A stretch of 43,643 bases of DNA from Akkermansia sp. (GTDB lineage Bacteria > Verrucomicrobiota > Verrucomicrobiia > Verrucomicrobiales > Akkermansiaceae): the NCBI GenBank assembly GCA_017435505.1, contig JAFSEZ010000056.1:1-43643 (forward strand), in the 5' to 3' direction. Under the pieces are notes generated by a model. That model did not search any database. It saw only the letters and a list, made by a program, of their open reading frames with translations, and was not told the origin of the DNA. A program made the translations under genes and the position numbers. Of this stretch, positions 25,201 through 32,716 are shown in pieces. The first letter of the stretch is position 1; the number at the start of each line of letters is the position of its first letter.

Positions 25201-25511
25201 GAGCTGATGGAGCCGCCGCAGATGTTGCACTTACGCTGGTAGCGGGGTCGCAAGTGGGGGAAGAAGGCTTCATCTTTGAATTGGATGCAGCAAGCCGGGA
25301 GTGGTTGGCTGAGTCGGATGCAAAGGAATACGGCTTTTATGATGCAGAGGGGAAACTGCTTGGCATAACGAAGATCGAATTGCCCGGCGGCAGTACCACC
25401 GATGTGGTGTTTGGTATCAAAGGTATTACAGATACCATCCCTGAGCCGACCACCGGTACGCTGAGCTTGCTGGCTCTTGCCGGGATGCTGCTTCGCCGCC
25501 GCCGGAAGTGA
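22203..25511 (+). CDS. Secreted IdeS/Mac-like cysteine protease with beta-helix repeats and PEP-CTERM tail
   Basis: A 1102-residue protein. A signal peptide of about 19 residues ends at AQA. Residues about 20-245 resemble the IdeS/Mac immunoglobulin-degrading protease family (MEROPS C66): Cys52 in DDSGMCWAASASNIISWW, His193 in SAHAITLWGVDYE, and Asp219/Asp221 in AYVTDSDD, all in family order. Residues about 280-1060 consist of Gly/Ser/Ala-rich parallel beta-helix repeats, including several GGAIY or GGAIF units, as in autotransporter passenger domains, but no outer-membrane barrel follows. The end, PEPTTGTLSLLALAGMLLRRRRK split as a Pro-Glu-Pro motif, hydrophobic helix and arginine cluster, is a PEP-CTERM exosortase signal. 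Immunoglobulin cleavage is inferred from the family and not shown. Confidence 0.82.
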   Translation: MKLSRTVILLVTSAIIAQADTVWAPGVSSESGSFDYEKERGNEYYNDDSGMCWAASASNIISWWQTQNAANLSGVALPNDSDTSPWDIFRILCVGTPVKDSGSNPRFAYSWWINGNKEYINWDESQVANHPEWAPGGFLKGVYSTSVVPTYIAGSDSSSDTQKAAAIVGALQDGFALSLEVGTSGEAGVPSAHAITLWGVDYEVDSNGNVTLTKAYVTDSDDKVAGIVSCSVKQAEGSIFLTPEKGALTDMGYNVNRADGLYTLSPDSAPAMQWTSASKGDRFISRDVVVSGTAAVGNLTFLADSTVTQDTENGGALGESGKLIVSAGQVVFDGVSRSASSGAISIAAGASLELKNGAQVLHTINHLGSSDTVVTVAGTLKLESLQYREGNLGCLRDNTGSLVLVGGETKAAGARVELTESGSATIGMQLQGEDSYFTVAVADGKKFEWNSSDHGAIQTSGDGNTLVLEAGKDATFSIAKAISADISLQKTGSGLLELSNTILLGKEAGITVSEGTLKLSGANNSIGTGIVVKKDAVLDLYWTSGSYTIDLSDGGILRNASSFTGSIMLGKAGEVTVLDADALYTYGSMSSIISAGSIAINSSDAFWAEAGEEVGIQREGRMRAAESITLSTTQPFKLTGFTTQYGAMSAENGSITITDVASVEVMNNSASDTMNMSDSRRAGALSAAENVVISAKGDINLSENTAAGNYNAAAAGAVFAGEGKVELKSESGNISLNKNATAHNGGAIYGGGDVTLVPGTGKSVQISGNKADGSGGAIYSQGKVTLSGGNYEISGNQAGNEGGAIFANSVQIAADAGDVIFKENTSKNVANDVALGGGSAQLSAANGHVLSLQGGITGAGDMTISTDELSTVKLGGNSSAVTLNVTNGRVEGIATDKARSVVMVHSAVVLDGAQLQDISLAGQSAVMASAMMRAGGTGATFSGKDSSYLFSDASLLAYETAADGTLTATATTPVLSGFSTIEGALELGISLDFIKAVLTRADGAAADVALTLVAGSQVGEEGFIFELDAASREWLAESDAKEYGFYDAEGKLLGITKIELPGGSTTDVVFGIKGITDTIPEPTTGTLSLLALAGMLLRRRRK

Positions 25512-25536
25512 GCCTTTTGCGGAGAGGTGTACTTAT

Positions 25537-27006
25537 TCACCGCAGAAAAGTAGGCAGTATCGGTAGTAATTGGGTGGGACGCACGGCGGGTGGGAACCCG
25601 AGCTTGCACCACGCAGCAGCGGCGGCGAGTCCGCAGGCGTGAGCTGCTGCGGCAGCGGCTTGGAAAGGCGGCATGCCCTGTGCTGCCAGTGCAGCAATGA
25701 CACCTGCCAGCACATCTCCCTGCCCCCCGCATGCCATGTAGGGGCCACCGGTGCTGTTGTAGTAGGTGTGGGTTCCATTTGTGATGATGCTGCGGGCTCC
25801 TTTGAGCAGGAGTGTGCAGGGGCAGTTTTGCACAAAGAGACGAGCAGTTTCCCGCCTTGTGGCGGGGTGAATGCCGGGTACATAGGTGGACATCAGCCGT
25901 TGCATTTCGCCCGGATGCGGGGTGAGGATGGCGTGCGGCGGGAGTGTCCAGCCTAATTTGGCGGCGAGGTTGAGAGCATCGGCATCCAGCACGAGAGCTC
26001 CTTCTGCCCGCAGGATGAGTTGTTGCAGCGCGAGACGATTGGCCGCTGGGGGAGCACCCAAACCCGGGCCGATGAGCCAAGCCTGAGCACCCGTGGTGGG
26101 TACCTCGGCATAGCTGCGCACGGGGTGTACCATGATTTCCGGTGCCACCCGCGTTGCTAGGATAGGATACACATCCGGCAGGCAATAGAGAGCCACCAGT
26201 CCGGCTCCGGCTGCCAGAGCGGCCTCGGCACACATTTGTGCCGCCCCGGCATAGCCCACGGAACCCGCTACGATGTTTACCCGACCCGCGCGGTTTTTGA
26301 AGCAGGAATATGCCCGGCGGGGAAGCCGCAAGCCGCTGTCGGCGGGTGTTAAAACGGTATCTGTACTGCACGGTTCAATGACGATACCGGGCAGGGGGAT
26401 GGGGAGCAGGCGGCCAGCGTAGTTCTCTGCGCCATCTGCCAACATGCCGGGTTTGACACAGCCGATGGGGCAGCTCACATCTGCTTGTACGGTGGGACAT
26501 TGTGCCTCGCCGCTATCGGCATCCAGCCCCGTGGGTATGTCTACCGCCAGCAGGAGGCTGCGCGGAGTGGCGGCTCGCAGCTCGTTCATCTCTTGCACAA
26601 GGCGGGTATAAGACTCGCGCAGAGCACCTTTGGCGCCCGACCCCAGTAGCCCATCAATAATGAGTGTGCCGGGGAGGGGGTGCGGGGCTGTGTCCGCAAT
26701 GAGATACTGCGGGATGCGTGCCAGTTGTGATTGCGTATCCGGCGAGAACTCTTTTGGCTCGCACGCAGCCCGCAGGATAATAGGGCAGCTGAAGCGAGCC
26801 GCCAGTCCCACGGCATCGCCTGCGTTGTTACCCTTGCCGGCATAGACCACCACTTGCGTGGGCTCAAATTGCAGCTCAGGGGCCTCCTGCACAGCTTGCC
26901 ACATGCACTCCACCACCGCATCCATCAGCGCTAACGAGTCGGTGGCTCCTGATTGGAATGCAGCTTGCTCAGCTTTTCTCACAGCGGCACAGGTGGCTAT
27001 CTTCAT
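25537..27006 (-). CDS. nnr: Bifunctional NAD(P)H-hydrate epimerase / ADP-dependent dehydratase
   Basis: A 489-residue fusion that repairs hydrated NADH and NADPH. The N-terminal YjeF epimerase domain (about 1-210) has VVYAGKGNNAGDAVGLAAR with the nucleotide-binding glycine loop and LLLAVDIPTGLDADSG. The C-terminal ribokinase-like dehydratase domain (about 230-489) has AHAILTPHPGEMQRL (as PHAILTPHPGEM), LLKGARSIITNGTHTYYN, and ACGGQGDVLAGVIAALAAQG, the GGxGDxLAG signature. The promoter at 27013-27040 places transcription at the ATG. It is divergent from the MBL-fold gene and convergent with the IdeS-like gene, only 25 bp apart. Confidence 0.92.
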   Translation of the reverse strand: MKIATCAAVRKAEQAAFQSGATDSLALMDAVVECMWQAVQEAPELQFEPTQVVVYAGKGNNAGDAVGLAARFSCPIILRAACEPKEFSPDTQSQLARIPQYLIADTAPHPLPGTLIIDGLLGSGAKGALRESYTRLVQEMNELRAATPRSLLLAVDIPTGLDADSGEAQCPTVQADVSCPIGCVKPGMLADGAENYAGRLLPIPLPGIVIEPCSTDTVLTPADSGLRLPRRAYSCFKNRAGRVNIVAGSVGYAGAAQMCAEAALAAGAGLVALYCLPDVYPILATRVAPEIMVHPVRSYAEVPTTGAQAWLIGPGLGAPPAANRLALQQLILRAEGALVLDADALNLAAKLGWTLPPHAILTPHPGEMQRLMSTYVPGIHPATRRETARLFVQNCPCTLLLKGARSIITNGTHTYYNSTGGPYMACGGQGDVLAGVIAALAAQGMPPFQAAAAAAHACGLAAAAAWCKLGFPPAVRPTQLLPILPTFLR

Positions 27007-27012
27007 GGCTGT

Positions 27013-27040
27013 ATTTTACCACAGTATTTGCAAAAAACAA
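27013..27040 (-). promoter_or_regulatory. Promoter of nnr (leaderless layout)
   Basis: TTGTTT and TAAAAT are 16 nt apart on the minus strand. The -10 ends 6 nt before ATG 27006. Confidence 0.6.
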
Positions 27041-27058
27041 TAGCGATGTACGATGGAC

Positions 27059-27086
27059 TTGCAAACGAGAAGATATCGTGTATAAT
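27059..27086 (+). promoter_or_regulatory. Promoter of the MBL-fold hydrolase gene (leaderless layout)
   Basis: TTGCAA and a perfect TATAAT are spaced by 16 nt. The -10 ends 7 nt before GTG 27094, which decides that start. Confidence 0.7.
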
Positions 27087-27093
27087 GTTGCGC

Positions 27094-27723
27094 GTGAGCG
27101 TTCAGATTCAGGTATACACAGGTGGACCGGTCATGTGCAATGGTTACTTGGTGAAAGGCCCGGAAGGGTACGTGGCGGTAGATGCACCTGCCGGTTTTGC
27201 TGCGTGGGTGTCGGCTCGCATGCCCAAGGATGCCAAGCTCACGGATTTGTTGCTTACGCACCAGCATTTCGACCACGTGCAGGATGTGGCATCGTTGCAG
27301 CGATGCACGGGTTGCCGAGTGCACGCAGCGGCTCAGTACAGCCAAGAGCTTACGCTGGAGGCTCTGGCCGGCGGGGCAGGGTGGATTCCTGCGGTGGAGC
27401 CATACAAGGTGGACGAGGTGTTGCCGGGGGATGTATGCCGCACATGGGCGGGGTTGAACTGGCAGGTACACAGCATACCGGGGCACTCGCCCGATGGGGT
27501 GGCCTATGGTTTGCCTGAGGAGATGCTCGTGTTTGTAGGCGATATTCTTTTTGAGGGTTCCATAGGGCGCACGGATTTTCCCGGCGGAAGCCAGAGTCGC
27601 TTGGTACGCGGGATACGCGAGAAGCTCATGAAACTTGCTCCCGAAACCACCGTGTACAGCGGGCATGGCCCCAACACGTCCGTGCAGGAGGAGGAGCTGA
27701 ATAATCCTTGGCTCACGTGCTGA
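27094..27723 (+). CDS. MBL-fold metallo-hydrolase, glyoxalase II-like
   Basis: About 209 residues. The metal-binding motif THQHFDH places His56, His58, Asp60 and His61. Further ligands are His in SIPGHSPDGV, Asp in VFVGDILFEGSIGRTD, and His in VYSGHGPNTS. The segment GDILFEGSIGRTDFPGG is typical of the hydroxyacylglutathione hydrolase-like (YcbL/GloB) branch, which hydrolyses thioesters. The true substrate cannot be read from sequence. GTG 27094 is preferred because ATG 27085 overlaps the TATAAT box. The DEAD-box gene follows after 54 nt with its own ribosome-binding site. Confidence 0.85.
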   Translation: MSVQIQVYTGGPVMCNGYLVKGPEGYVAVDAPAGFAAWVSARMPKDAKLTDLLLTHQHFDHVQDVASLQRCTGCRVHAAAQYSQELTLEALAGGAGWIPAVEPYKVDEVLPGDVCRTWAGLNWQVHSIPGHSPDGVAYGLPEEMLVFVGDILFEGSIGRTDFPGGSQSRLVRGIREKLMKLAPETTVYSGHGPNTSVQEEELNNPWLTC

Positions 27724-27777
27724 GGCAGATGGTTTTTACGAGAGACGAAAATAAGACGAAGAAGAAAGGAAAACGAG

Positions 27778-28977
27778 ATGACATTCGAAGAACTGGGACT
27801 GCCGGCTCCCATATTGCAAGCGGTGAAGGATTGTGGCTACGAGAGTCCCACGCCCATTCAGGAACAGGCTATTCCCTGTGTGTTGGAAAAGAAAGATGTG
27901 ATTGGTGCCTCGCAGACAGGTACGGGTAAATCTGCGGCATTTGCTTTGCCGCTTCTTTCTATGATTGAACCGCTGGGGCGCCCGCAGGTGCTGGTGCTGG
28001 AGCCCACTCGTGAGTTGGCAGACCAACTGGCAGAATCTTTCCGCACCTACGCTGCCCATACCGATATCAAGGTAGGGTTACTATACGGTGGTGTGGGGTA
28101 TGGTGCGCAGACCGAGACGCTTAAGAAGGGGGTGGATGTGGTAGTGGCTACCCCCGGCCGCTTGGTGGATCACTTCTACCGCGGCAACATGAAGTTCAAG
28201 GAAGTCAAGCATTTGGTGCTGGATGAGGTAGACCGCATGACGGATATGGGATTCCTGCCCATCGTGCGCAAAATCGTGAATCTTTGCCCGTGGGAGGGCC
28301 GGCAAACACTCTTCTTCTCTGCCACCATGCCACAAATCCTGCAAGGCTTTGCCAAGTGGTGCCTGACAGATCCGGTGGAAATTGCCATTGCCCGCCGCGA
28401 GGTTGCCAGCACCATCTCCCACGCTTTTTATCCCGTGGGGCTGGATCAGCGCGATGAGCTGCTGCTGGCCTTGGTGAAAGCAACGGATTTCCGTAATCTG
28501 ATGGTTTTCACCCGTACCCGCAAGGAGGCAGATGCCGTGGGCAATATGCTTTCCAATGCCGGTTGGCAGGGACAGGTGACGGTGATGCACTCTGACATTG
28601 CCCAGAAGGAGCGCATGGCTTCTCTGCGTGGCTTCAAGGAGGATAAATACCGCATCCTCGTGGCGACCGATGTGGCCGCTCGCGGCATCGATATCAACGG
28701 CGTGACTCACGTTATCAACTACCGAGTGCCCGAAAACCCTGAGGATTATGTGCACCGCATTGGCCGTACCGGCCGTGCCGAGGCGCAGGGAGATGCCTTT
28801 ACCCTGCTCACGGCAGATGAGGTGGATTTTGCCAAGAGTGTGGAGCTCTTTGTAAACCAAAAGATAGAGCGCCGCAAGTTGGAAGGATTTAACTACGCGT
28901 ACACGGCGTTGTTGGATACCCAGGCGCGCCCGGTGCGCAAGCCCCGCCCCGCCGCCAAACCCCGCCGCCGCCGCTAA
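27778..28977 (+). CDS. DEAD-box RNA helicase, RhlE-like
   Basis: A 399-residue two-domain helicase. Visible motifs: Q motif (FEELGLPAPILQAVKDCGYE followed by PTPIQEQAIP), I (ASQTGTGKSAA), Ia (PTRELADQ), Ib (TPGRLVDH), II (LDEVDRMTDMGF), III (FSATMP), V (ATDVAARGIDI) and VI (HRIGRTGRA). Motif II reads DEVD rather than DEAD. The short basic tail (KPRPAAKPRRRR) is common in RhlE-type proteins that act on ribosome assembly or mRNA decay. A good ribosome-binding site (AAAGGA) precedes the ATG. ruvC starts 39 nt after the stop. Confidence 0.93.
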   Translation: MTFEELGLPAPILQAVKDCGYESPTPIQEQAIPCVLEKKDVIGASQTGTGKSAAFALPLLSMIEPLGRPQVLVLEPTRELADQLAESFRTYAAHTDIKVGLLYGGVGYGAQTETLKKGVDVVVATPGRLVDHFYRGNMKFKEVKHLVLDEVDRMTDMGFLPIVRKIVNLCPWEGRQTLFFSATMPQILQGFAKWCLTDPVEIAIARREVASTISHAFYPVGLDQRDELLLALVKATDFRNLMVFTRTRKEADAVGNMLSNAGWQGQVTVMHSDIAQKERMASLRGFKEDKYRILVATDVAARGIDINGVTHVINYRVPENPEDYVHRIGRTGRAEAQGDAFTLLTADEVDFAKSVELFVNQKIERRKLEGFNYAYTALLDTQARPVRKPRPAAKPRRRR

Positions 28978-28983
28978 AGATGC

Positions 28984-29005
28984 GGTGGAGCAGATGTGTT
29001 CCACC
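28984..29005 (+). other. Short hairpin between the helicase gene and ruvC
   Basis: GGTGGA and TCCACC are inverted around a 10-nt loop just before ruvC. No T-run follows. Its role, if any, is unclear. Confidence 0.35.
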
Positions 29006-29016
29006 TCCTCGCTCCC

Positions 29017-29523
29017 ATGCGTGTTGTAAGCATAGACCCGGCAATCCGCAACACGGGCTTTGCCGTGTTGGAGGGGGACCACCGCTCTGCTTCTGCGCTG
29101 GATTATGGTACACTCTCGCTGCCGCAGCGCTTGCCCCAAAGTGCATGCCTGCGTGCCATTCACGAGCATGTGCTGGCTCTCATTGAGCGTTGGCACCCGG
29201 ATGAATTGGCTATCGAGGGTATCATCTATGTGCAATCTCACCGCACCGCGATAGCCATGGGCTCTGCCCGTGCTGCCACGGTATTGGCCGCCACCTTGCA
29301 TGATTTGCCCATCATGGAGTACCCGCCCACCTGCGTGAAACTGGCCACAGTAGGTCGCGGGGCTGCCGGCAAGCACCAAGTAGCTTTCATGATGCGTGCG
29401 CTGCTGCACTTACATGAAACACCCGCACCCGATGCGGCAGATGCCCTCGCCATCGGCTACACTCACCTTGTTGCGGCAGACCCCATTCGAGCTCACCTTT
29501 TCAAGGAGAGAAAGTATATATAG
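29017..29523 (+). CDS. ruvC: Holliday junction resolvase RuvC
   Basis: A 168-residue RNase H-fold endonuclease that resolves Holliday junctions together with RuvAB. The four acidic residues are in place: Asp7 in SIDPAIRNTGFAV, Glu67 in LAIEGIIY, and Asp139 and Asp142 in PDAADALAIGYTH. LAIEGIIYVQ replaces the more usual A-x-E-x-x-F-F segment. I chose ATG 29017, which begins MRVVSIDP, as in homologues; an in-frame ATG seven codons upstream is unlikely. ruvA and ruvB are not in the window. Confidence 0.92.
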   Translation: MRVVSIDPAIRNTGFAVLEGDHRSASALDYGTLSLPQRLPQSACLRAIHEHVLALIERWHPDELAIEGIIYVQSHRTAIAMGSARAATVLAATLHDLPIMEYPPTCVKLATVGRGAAGKHQVAFMMRALLHLHETPAPDAADALAIGYTHLVAADPIRAHLFKERKYI

Positions 29524-29564
29524 CGTCAGGTTGTGCGATGAGGTCGCATGGCAACAAATTGGAC

Positions 29565-29593
29565 TTGTCTTTGGCGCCGGTATATGGTACATA
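29565..29593 (+). promoter_or_regulatory. Promoter of the sialidase gene (leaderless layout)
   Basis: TTGTCT and TACATA are spaced by 17 nt. The -10 ends 6 nt before ATG 29600. Confidence 0.55.
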
Positions 29594-29599
29594 GCTAGT

Positions 29600-31618
29600 A
29601 TGCTACAGCGAACAATTCTCAGTTTACTGGCTTGCGGCTTTGCATGTGCTGCCGAAAGTTTCGAAAATCTGCCCGGTGGTCCCCTTGAAAGCGGGCAAAT
29701 TGAGTATGGTGTGTTGAGTGCTCCTGCGGGGCACGCTTCCATCAATACTCATCATGTGCGCACGGGTAAGCGCTCGCTTCACATTCATGGTGGTGAGAAT
29801 CACCAAGTGGAAGTACGCTTTGACGAGCCGCTGGCAGCGGAAACTCCTTGTGGTTTTTGGATGGAGCGGTGGACGCGCAGACCTCCGTTCCAATTTCGTT
29901 TGGTGGCTGTGGCGGCAGATGGCAGCGAGAAGCAGATCAGCGAAGAATCCAAGATTGGCCCCGGTGGTTACAAGCGCCGATTGGAGGCCAAGGTACCTGT
30001 TGGCACGGTGGCATTGCGCATGGTGTGCACCTCTGCGGAGAATGGCGGTGTGTTGATTGACGATTTGGAATTGCACAACGGCCCGATGGTATTGAAGGGG
30101 GTAGAGGTGAGCAATCCCGGTGTTTACCCCATGTTCCGCCGCGCTCCGATTAATCCCATCATCAAGGTGAAAGTTTCGACGGAGGGGGTGAAGAATCCCA
30201 AGAGCATCAATAGCTTGAACTTGCAAATCAGCCCTGCAGATCAAGTGCAGTCCGTGGCTCTGCGGACGGGAACACCCGATGGCACCAACATGCAAAACAG
30301 CAAGGTGTTCGGCTCTGCTAAGCCTGATGCTGCCGGCAAAGTATCCATCACATTTGACGGCGCTACACTTCCTGCCGGTGATTCGACGTTCTGGATTGAT
30401 GCCACCCCTACTGATACGGCTCGTGTGGGTGGTCAGGTGAGCTTCAGCAACATTGCGCTTACGGTGGATGGGAAGGAATTTACAGCATCTGCTCCCGTAA
30501 CTCAGCGTGTAGGCCACCTGTTGGCTGTGCCGGGCGAAAAGGTGGGCAACCAGACCGGTGGTGCGCCTGATCGCGACTGCGTGGCTTTCCGTATTCCCGG
30601 GTTGATTCGCACGGCTTCGGGAGCACTGGTGGGCTGCTTTGATGCCCGCTATAACCACGAAGGTGACCTCTGCGCTGATATTGATGTGGCCGCAGTGCGT
30701 TCTACAGATGGAGGCCAGACATGGACAAAACCTGCTGTTTGTATGGATGCCGGTCCCGGAGGTGCCAATGGTTGCGGCGATCCCAGCATCTTGCAGGATA
30801 AGAATGGCCGCATCTGGATTCAGGCATTGGCTTGCCATTTCTCCGGTGGTGCATCTCTTTGGACCTCCAAGACCGGGTTGGATTACAACACAACCGGGCA
30901 GTGGGAAATGGTGTATAGCGATGATGATGGTAAGACCTGGTGCAAGGAACATGTGAACCCCACTAAGGATATCAAAAAACCGGAGTGGAATTGCATCTTG
31001 GCCGGCCCCGGTTGCGGTATCACCACAAGCAAGGGCGTGATTGTGTTCCCCGCCCAGATTTGGCAGACCGGTGCTAAGTACAACTGCATGAGCACCATTT
31101 GCTACTCTGAAGATGGTGGCAAGTCCTGGAAGTATGGCAATGGTATTCCCCACCGCACATCTGAATGCCAGGTGGTGGAATTGCAGGATGGCTCCATCAT
31201 GCTCAACTGCCGCAACGAGAACCGCTCCGGTAAGCGTGTGGTCTATGTGACCAAGGATTTGGGCGCAACGTGGACCCCGCACTCCAGCAATCTCAGTGCG
31301 CTGCCCGAACCCACCTGTCAGGCTTCTTTGGTGAATGTGACTGTGGGGGGCAAGCCCATGCTTCTCTTCTCCAACCCCGCTACTTCCGGTGGTCGCACCA
31401 ACATGGGAATTCGCTATTCGGAGGATGATGGGCAGACTTGGAGCAAGCCGCTGGAGTATGATTCCCGCCGCTGCATGGGGTACTCCTGCATTGCCCTGGT
31501 AGATGATGCTCAGGTGGGTATTATCTATGAGACTTCCCACAATAACGGCAAGCGTGGGGAGCGCGGTATCGGCTTTATCATCCTGCCGCTCAGCGAGGTC
31601 TTATCCATGGGCAAGTAA
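29600..31618 (+). CDS. Exported GH33 sialidase with N-terminal accessory domain
   Basis: A 672-residue exo-alpha-sialidase that releases sialic acid from host glycans. The signal peptide is MLQRTILSLLACGFACA. Residues about 20-310 form a beta-rich accessory region; the part just before the catalytic domain resembles the BNR-associated N-terminal domain. The catalytic six-bladed propeller begins with CVAFRIPGLIRTASGALVG; Arg331 of the FRIP motif would bind the carboxylate. At least four Asp boxes are present: STDGGQTW, SDDDGKTW, SEDGGKSW and SEDDGQTW, with a variant TKDLGATW. A strong terminator follows. The gene is monocistronic with its own promoter. Confidence 0.93.
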   Translation: MLQRTILSLLACGFACAAESFENLPGGPLESGQIEYGVLSAPAGHASINTHHVRTGKRSLHIHGGENHQVEVRFDEPLAAETPCGFWMERWTRRPPFQFRLVAVAADGSEKQISEESKIGPGGYKRRLEAKVPVGTVALRMVCTSAENGGVLIDDLELHNGPMVLKGVEVSNPGVYPMFRRAPINPIIKVKVSTEGVKNPKSINSLNLQISPADQVQSVALRTGTPDGTNMQNSKVFGSAKPDAAGKVSITFDGATLPAGDSTFWIDATPTDTARVGGQVSFSNIALTVDGKEFTASAPVTQRVGHLLAVPGEKVGNQTGGAPDRDCVAFRIPGLIRTASGALVGCFDARYNHEGDLCADIDVAAVRSTDGGQTWTKPAVCMDAGPGGANGCGDPSILQDKNGRIWIQALACHFSGGASLWTSKTGLDYNTTGQWEMVYSDDDGKTWCKEHVNPTKDIKKPEWNCILAGPGCGITTSKGVIVFPAQIWQTGAKYNCMSTICYSEDGGKSWKYGNGIPHRTSECQVVELQDGSIMLNCRNENRSGKRVVYVTKDLGATWTPHSSNLSALPEPTCQASLVNVTVGGKPMLLFSNPATSGGRTNMGIRYSEDDGQTWSKPLEYDSRRCMGYSCIALVDDAQVGIIYETSHNNGKRGERGIGFIILPLSEVLSMGK

Positions 31619-31649
31619 GCAGTTATCCGAGTCTCGGAAAAATATTTCT

Positions 31650-31684
31650 CCCCTGTTCTCCGTGCGAGGACAGGGGATTTTTTA
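31650..31684 (+). terminator. Intrinsic terminator of the sialidase gene
   Basis: CCCCTGT and ACAGGGG pair, with an inner CTC/GAG extension, and are followed by ATTTTTT. It lies 31 nt after the stop codon. The T-run overlaps the 3' end of the convergent cytochrome gene. Confidence 0.87.
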
Positions 31685-32716
31685 GAGAACGCAACCCAGC
31701 AGAGCATGTGCTCCGGCCAGCACTAGGAGCACAGCCATGGCGTGCAGCATGAGCGCGCGCGGTGTGCGCAGAGGGTGGATAGACAGGAGAAGCGCCAACA
31801 CCACCAGAACACCCCAACAAACTCCATGTGCCGTGGTGAGATGCCAAGGTATGCCGGCCCCGGGTAGATAGCTGCCCACGAGTAAAGGTATGGCCAGAGC
31901 GTATGCGGCAATGGAAAGAGCTGCTGTTTGCAGCGCCGGGTAGCCGGGTTCTGTATCTCCGCGCCTGAACAAAGCATGAGAGGCAAGTCCCCCGGCAAAG
32001 GCAAGTGCGGGCAGGACAAAGGCAGAGCTCCCCCACAAGACCAGCCCTGCAAGGGTGCTCACCGCCGCAGCACCCATGATAAGTGCCAGCGATTTTTCAA
32101 AGGCTCCCGGCAATGCTTCTCCCTTCTTACGCGGCATGATACCACGCACGAACACTACGCCCAAGGGAAGTGAAAGGAGGAAAGAAACCAAGGCTCGCCC
32201 CCACGCAAAAGATAGGGGAGCAGGCGGCTCCGGGGCATGGGCTTGCTCGTTTGTTCGGAGTTGGGGTAATGGTGGCGGAGCACTTGCCTTTTGCTGCAAG
32301 GTGGGAATATGCGCTACCAAGGATTGTATTTGCTCAGGTGTGAGTATGGAGGCATAGGCAGGCATGGCTCCGCGCCCGCGGGATATGCTGTCAGCCCAAG
32401 AGGTGGTATCCTGCGGCGGCGGACTCAGTTGGGGGATGTGCGGCATGCCGGGGTAGTTGGAAAGATAGGCGGGCGTGATTCCGTTTTCTCCGTGACAGGC
32501 GGCGCAGTGTTGGCGGTAGAGTAAATCGGTGGGTGCAGCTTGTCTGTTGCCCTCAAAAGGTACAGACCCGGCAAGATGTGGGCGGGGGTGCCGGCTGCGT
32601 ACCGTCATGTCTTGCTGCATGCGTGCAGGCAGGAAAGCGCTGTCCCATTCCACGCGCCAAACCAGCAGGGCTGCTGCCGGTAACAGTATGGCAAGGGTGA
32701 GGATACGAGGTTTCAT
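31682..32716 (-). CDS. Membrane cytochrome c, ActE-like with fused membrane domain
   Basis: A 344-residue protein. A signal-anchor helix is followed by a segment (MQQDMTVRSRHPRPHLAGSV) resembling the N-terminal part of ActE, the monohaem cytochrome of Alternative Complex III. The haem c site is CAACH at residues 71-75, with Met118 in GRGAMPAYASIL as the likely axial ligand. After a Pro-rich linker, residues about 165-344 contain five or six hydrophobic helices with scattered histidines; I do not recognise this domain. The ATG overlaps the upstream stop (ATGA) and is preceded by a perfect ribosome-binding site, AAGGAGGT. Role: probably electron transfer on the outer face of the membrane. Confidence 0.75.
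   Translation of the reverse strand: MKPRILTLAILLPAAALLVWRVEWDSAFLPARMQQDMTVRSRHPRPHLAGSVPFEGNRQAAPTDLLYRQHCAACHGENGITPAYLSNYPGMPHIPQLSPPPQDTTSWADSISRGRGAMPAYASILTPEQIQSLVAHIPTLQQKASAPPPLPQLRTNEQAHAPEPPAPLSFAWGRALVSFLLSLPLGVVFVRGIMPRKKGEALPGAFEKSLALIMGAAAVSTLAGLVLWGSSAFVLPALAFAGGLASHALFRRGDTEPGYPALQTAALSIAAYALAIPLLVGSYLPGAGIPWHLTTAHGVCWGVLVVLALLLSIHPLRTPRALMLHAMAVLLVLAGAHALLGCVL

Noticed and set aside
22203..25511. Classical type V autotransporter
   Set aside because: The beta-helix repeats look like a passenger domain, but the C-terminus is a short PEP-CTERM signal and no 12-strand barrel is present.
27085..27093. ATG start overlapping the TATAAT box of the MBL-fold gene
   Set aside because: The codon lies inside and directly after the -10 box, upstream of the expected transcription start; GTG 27094 fits better.
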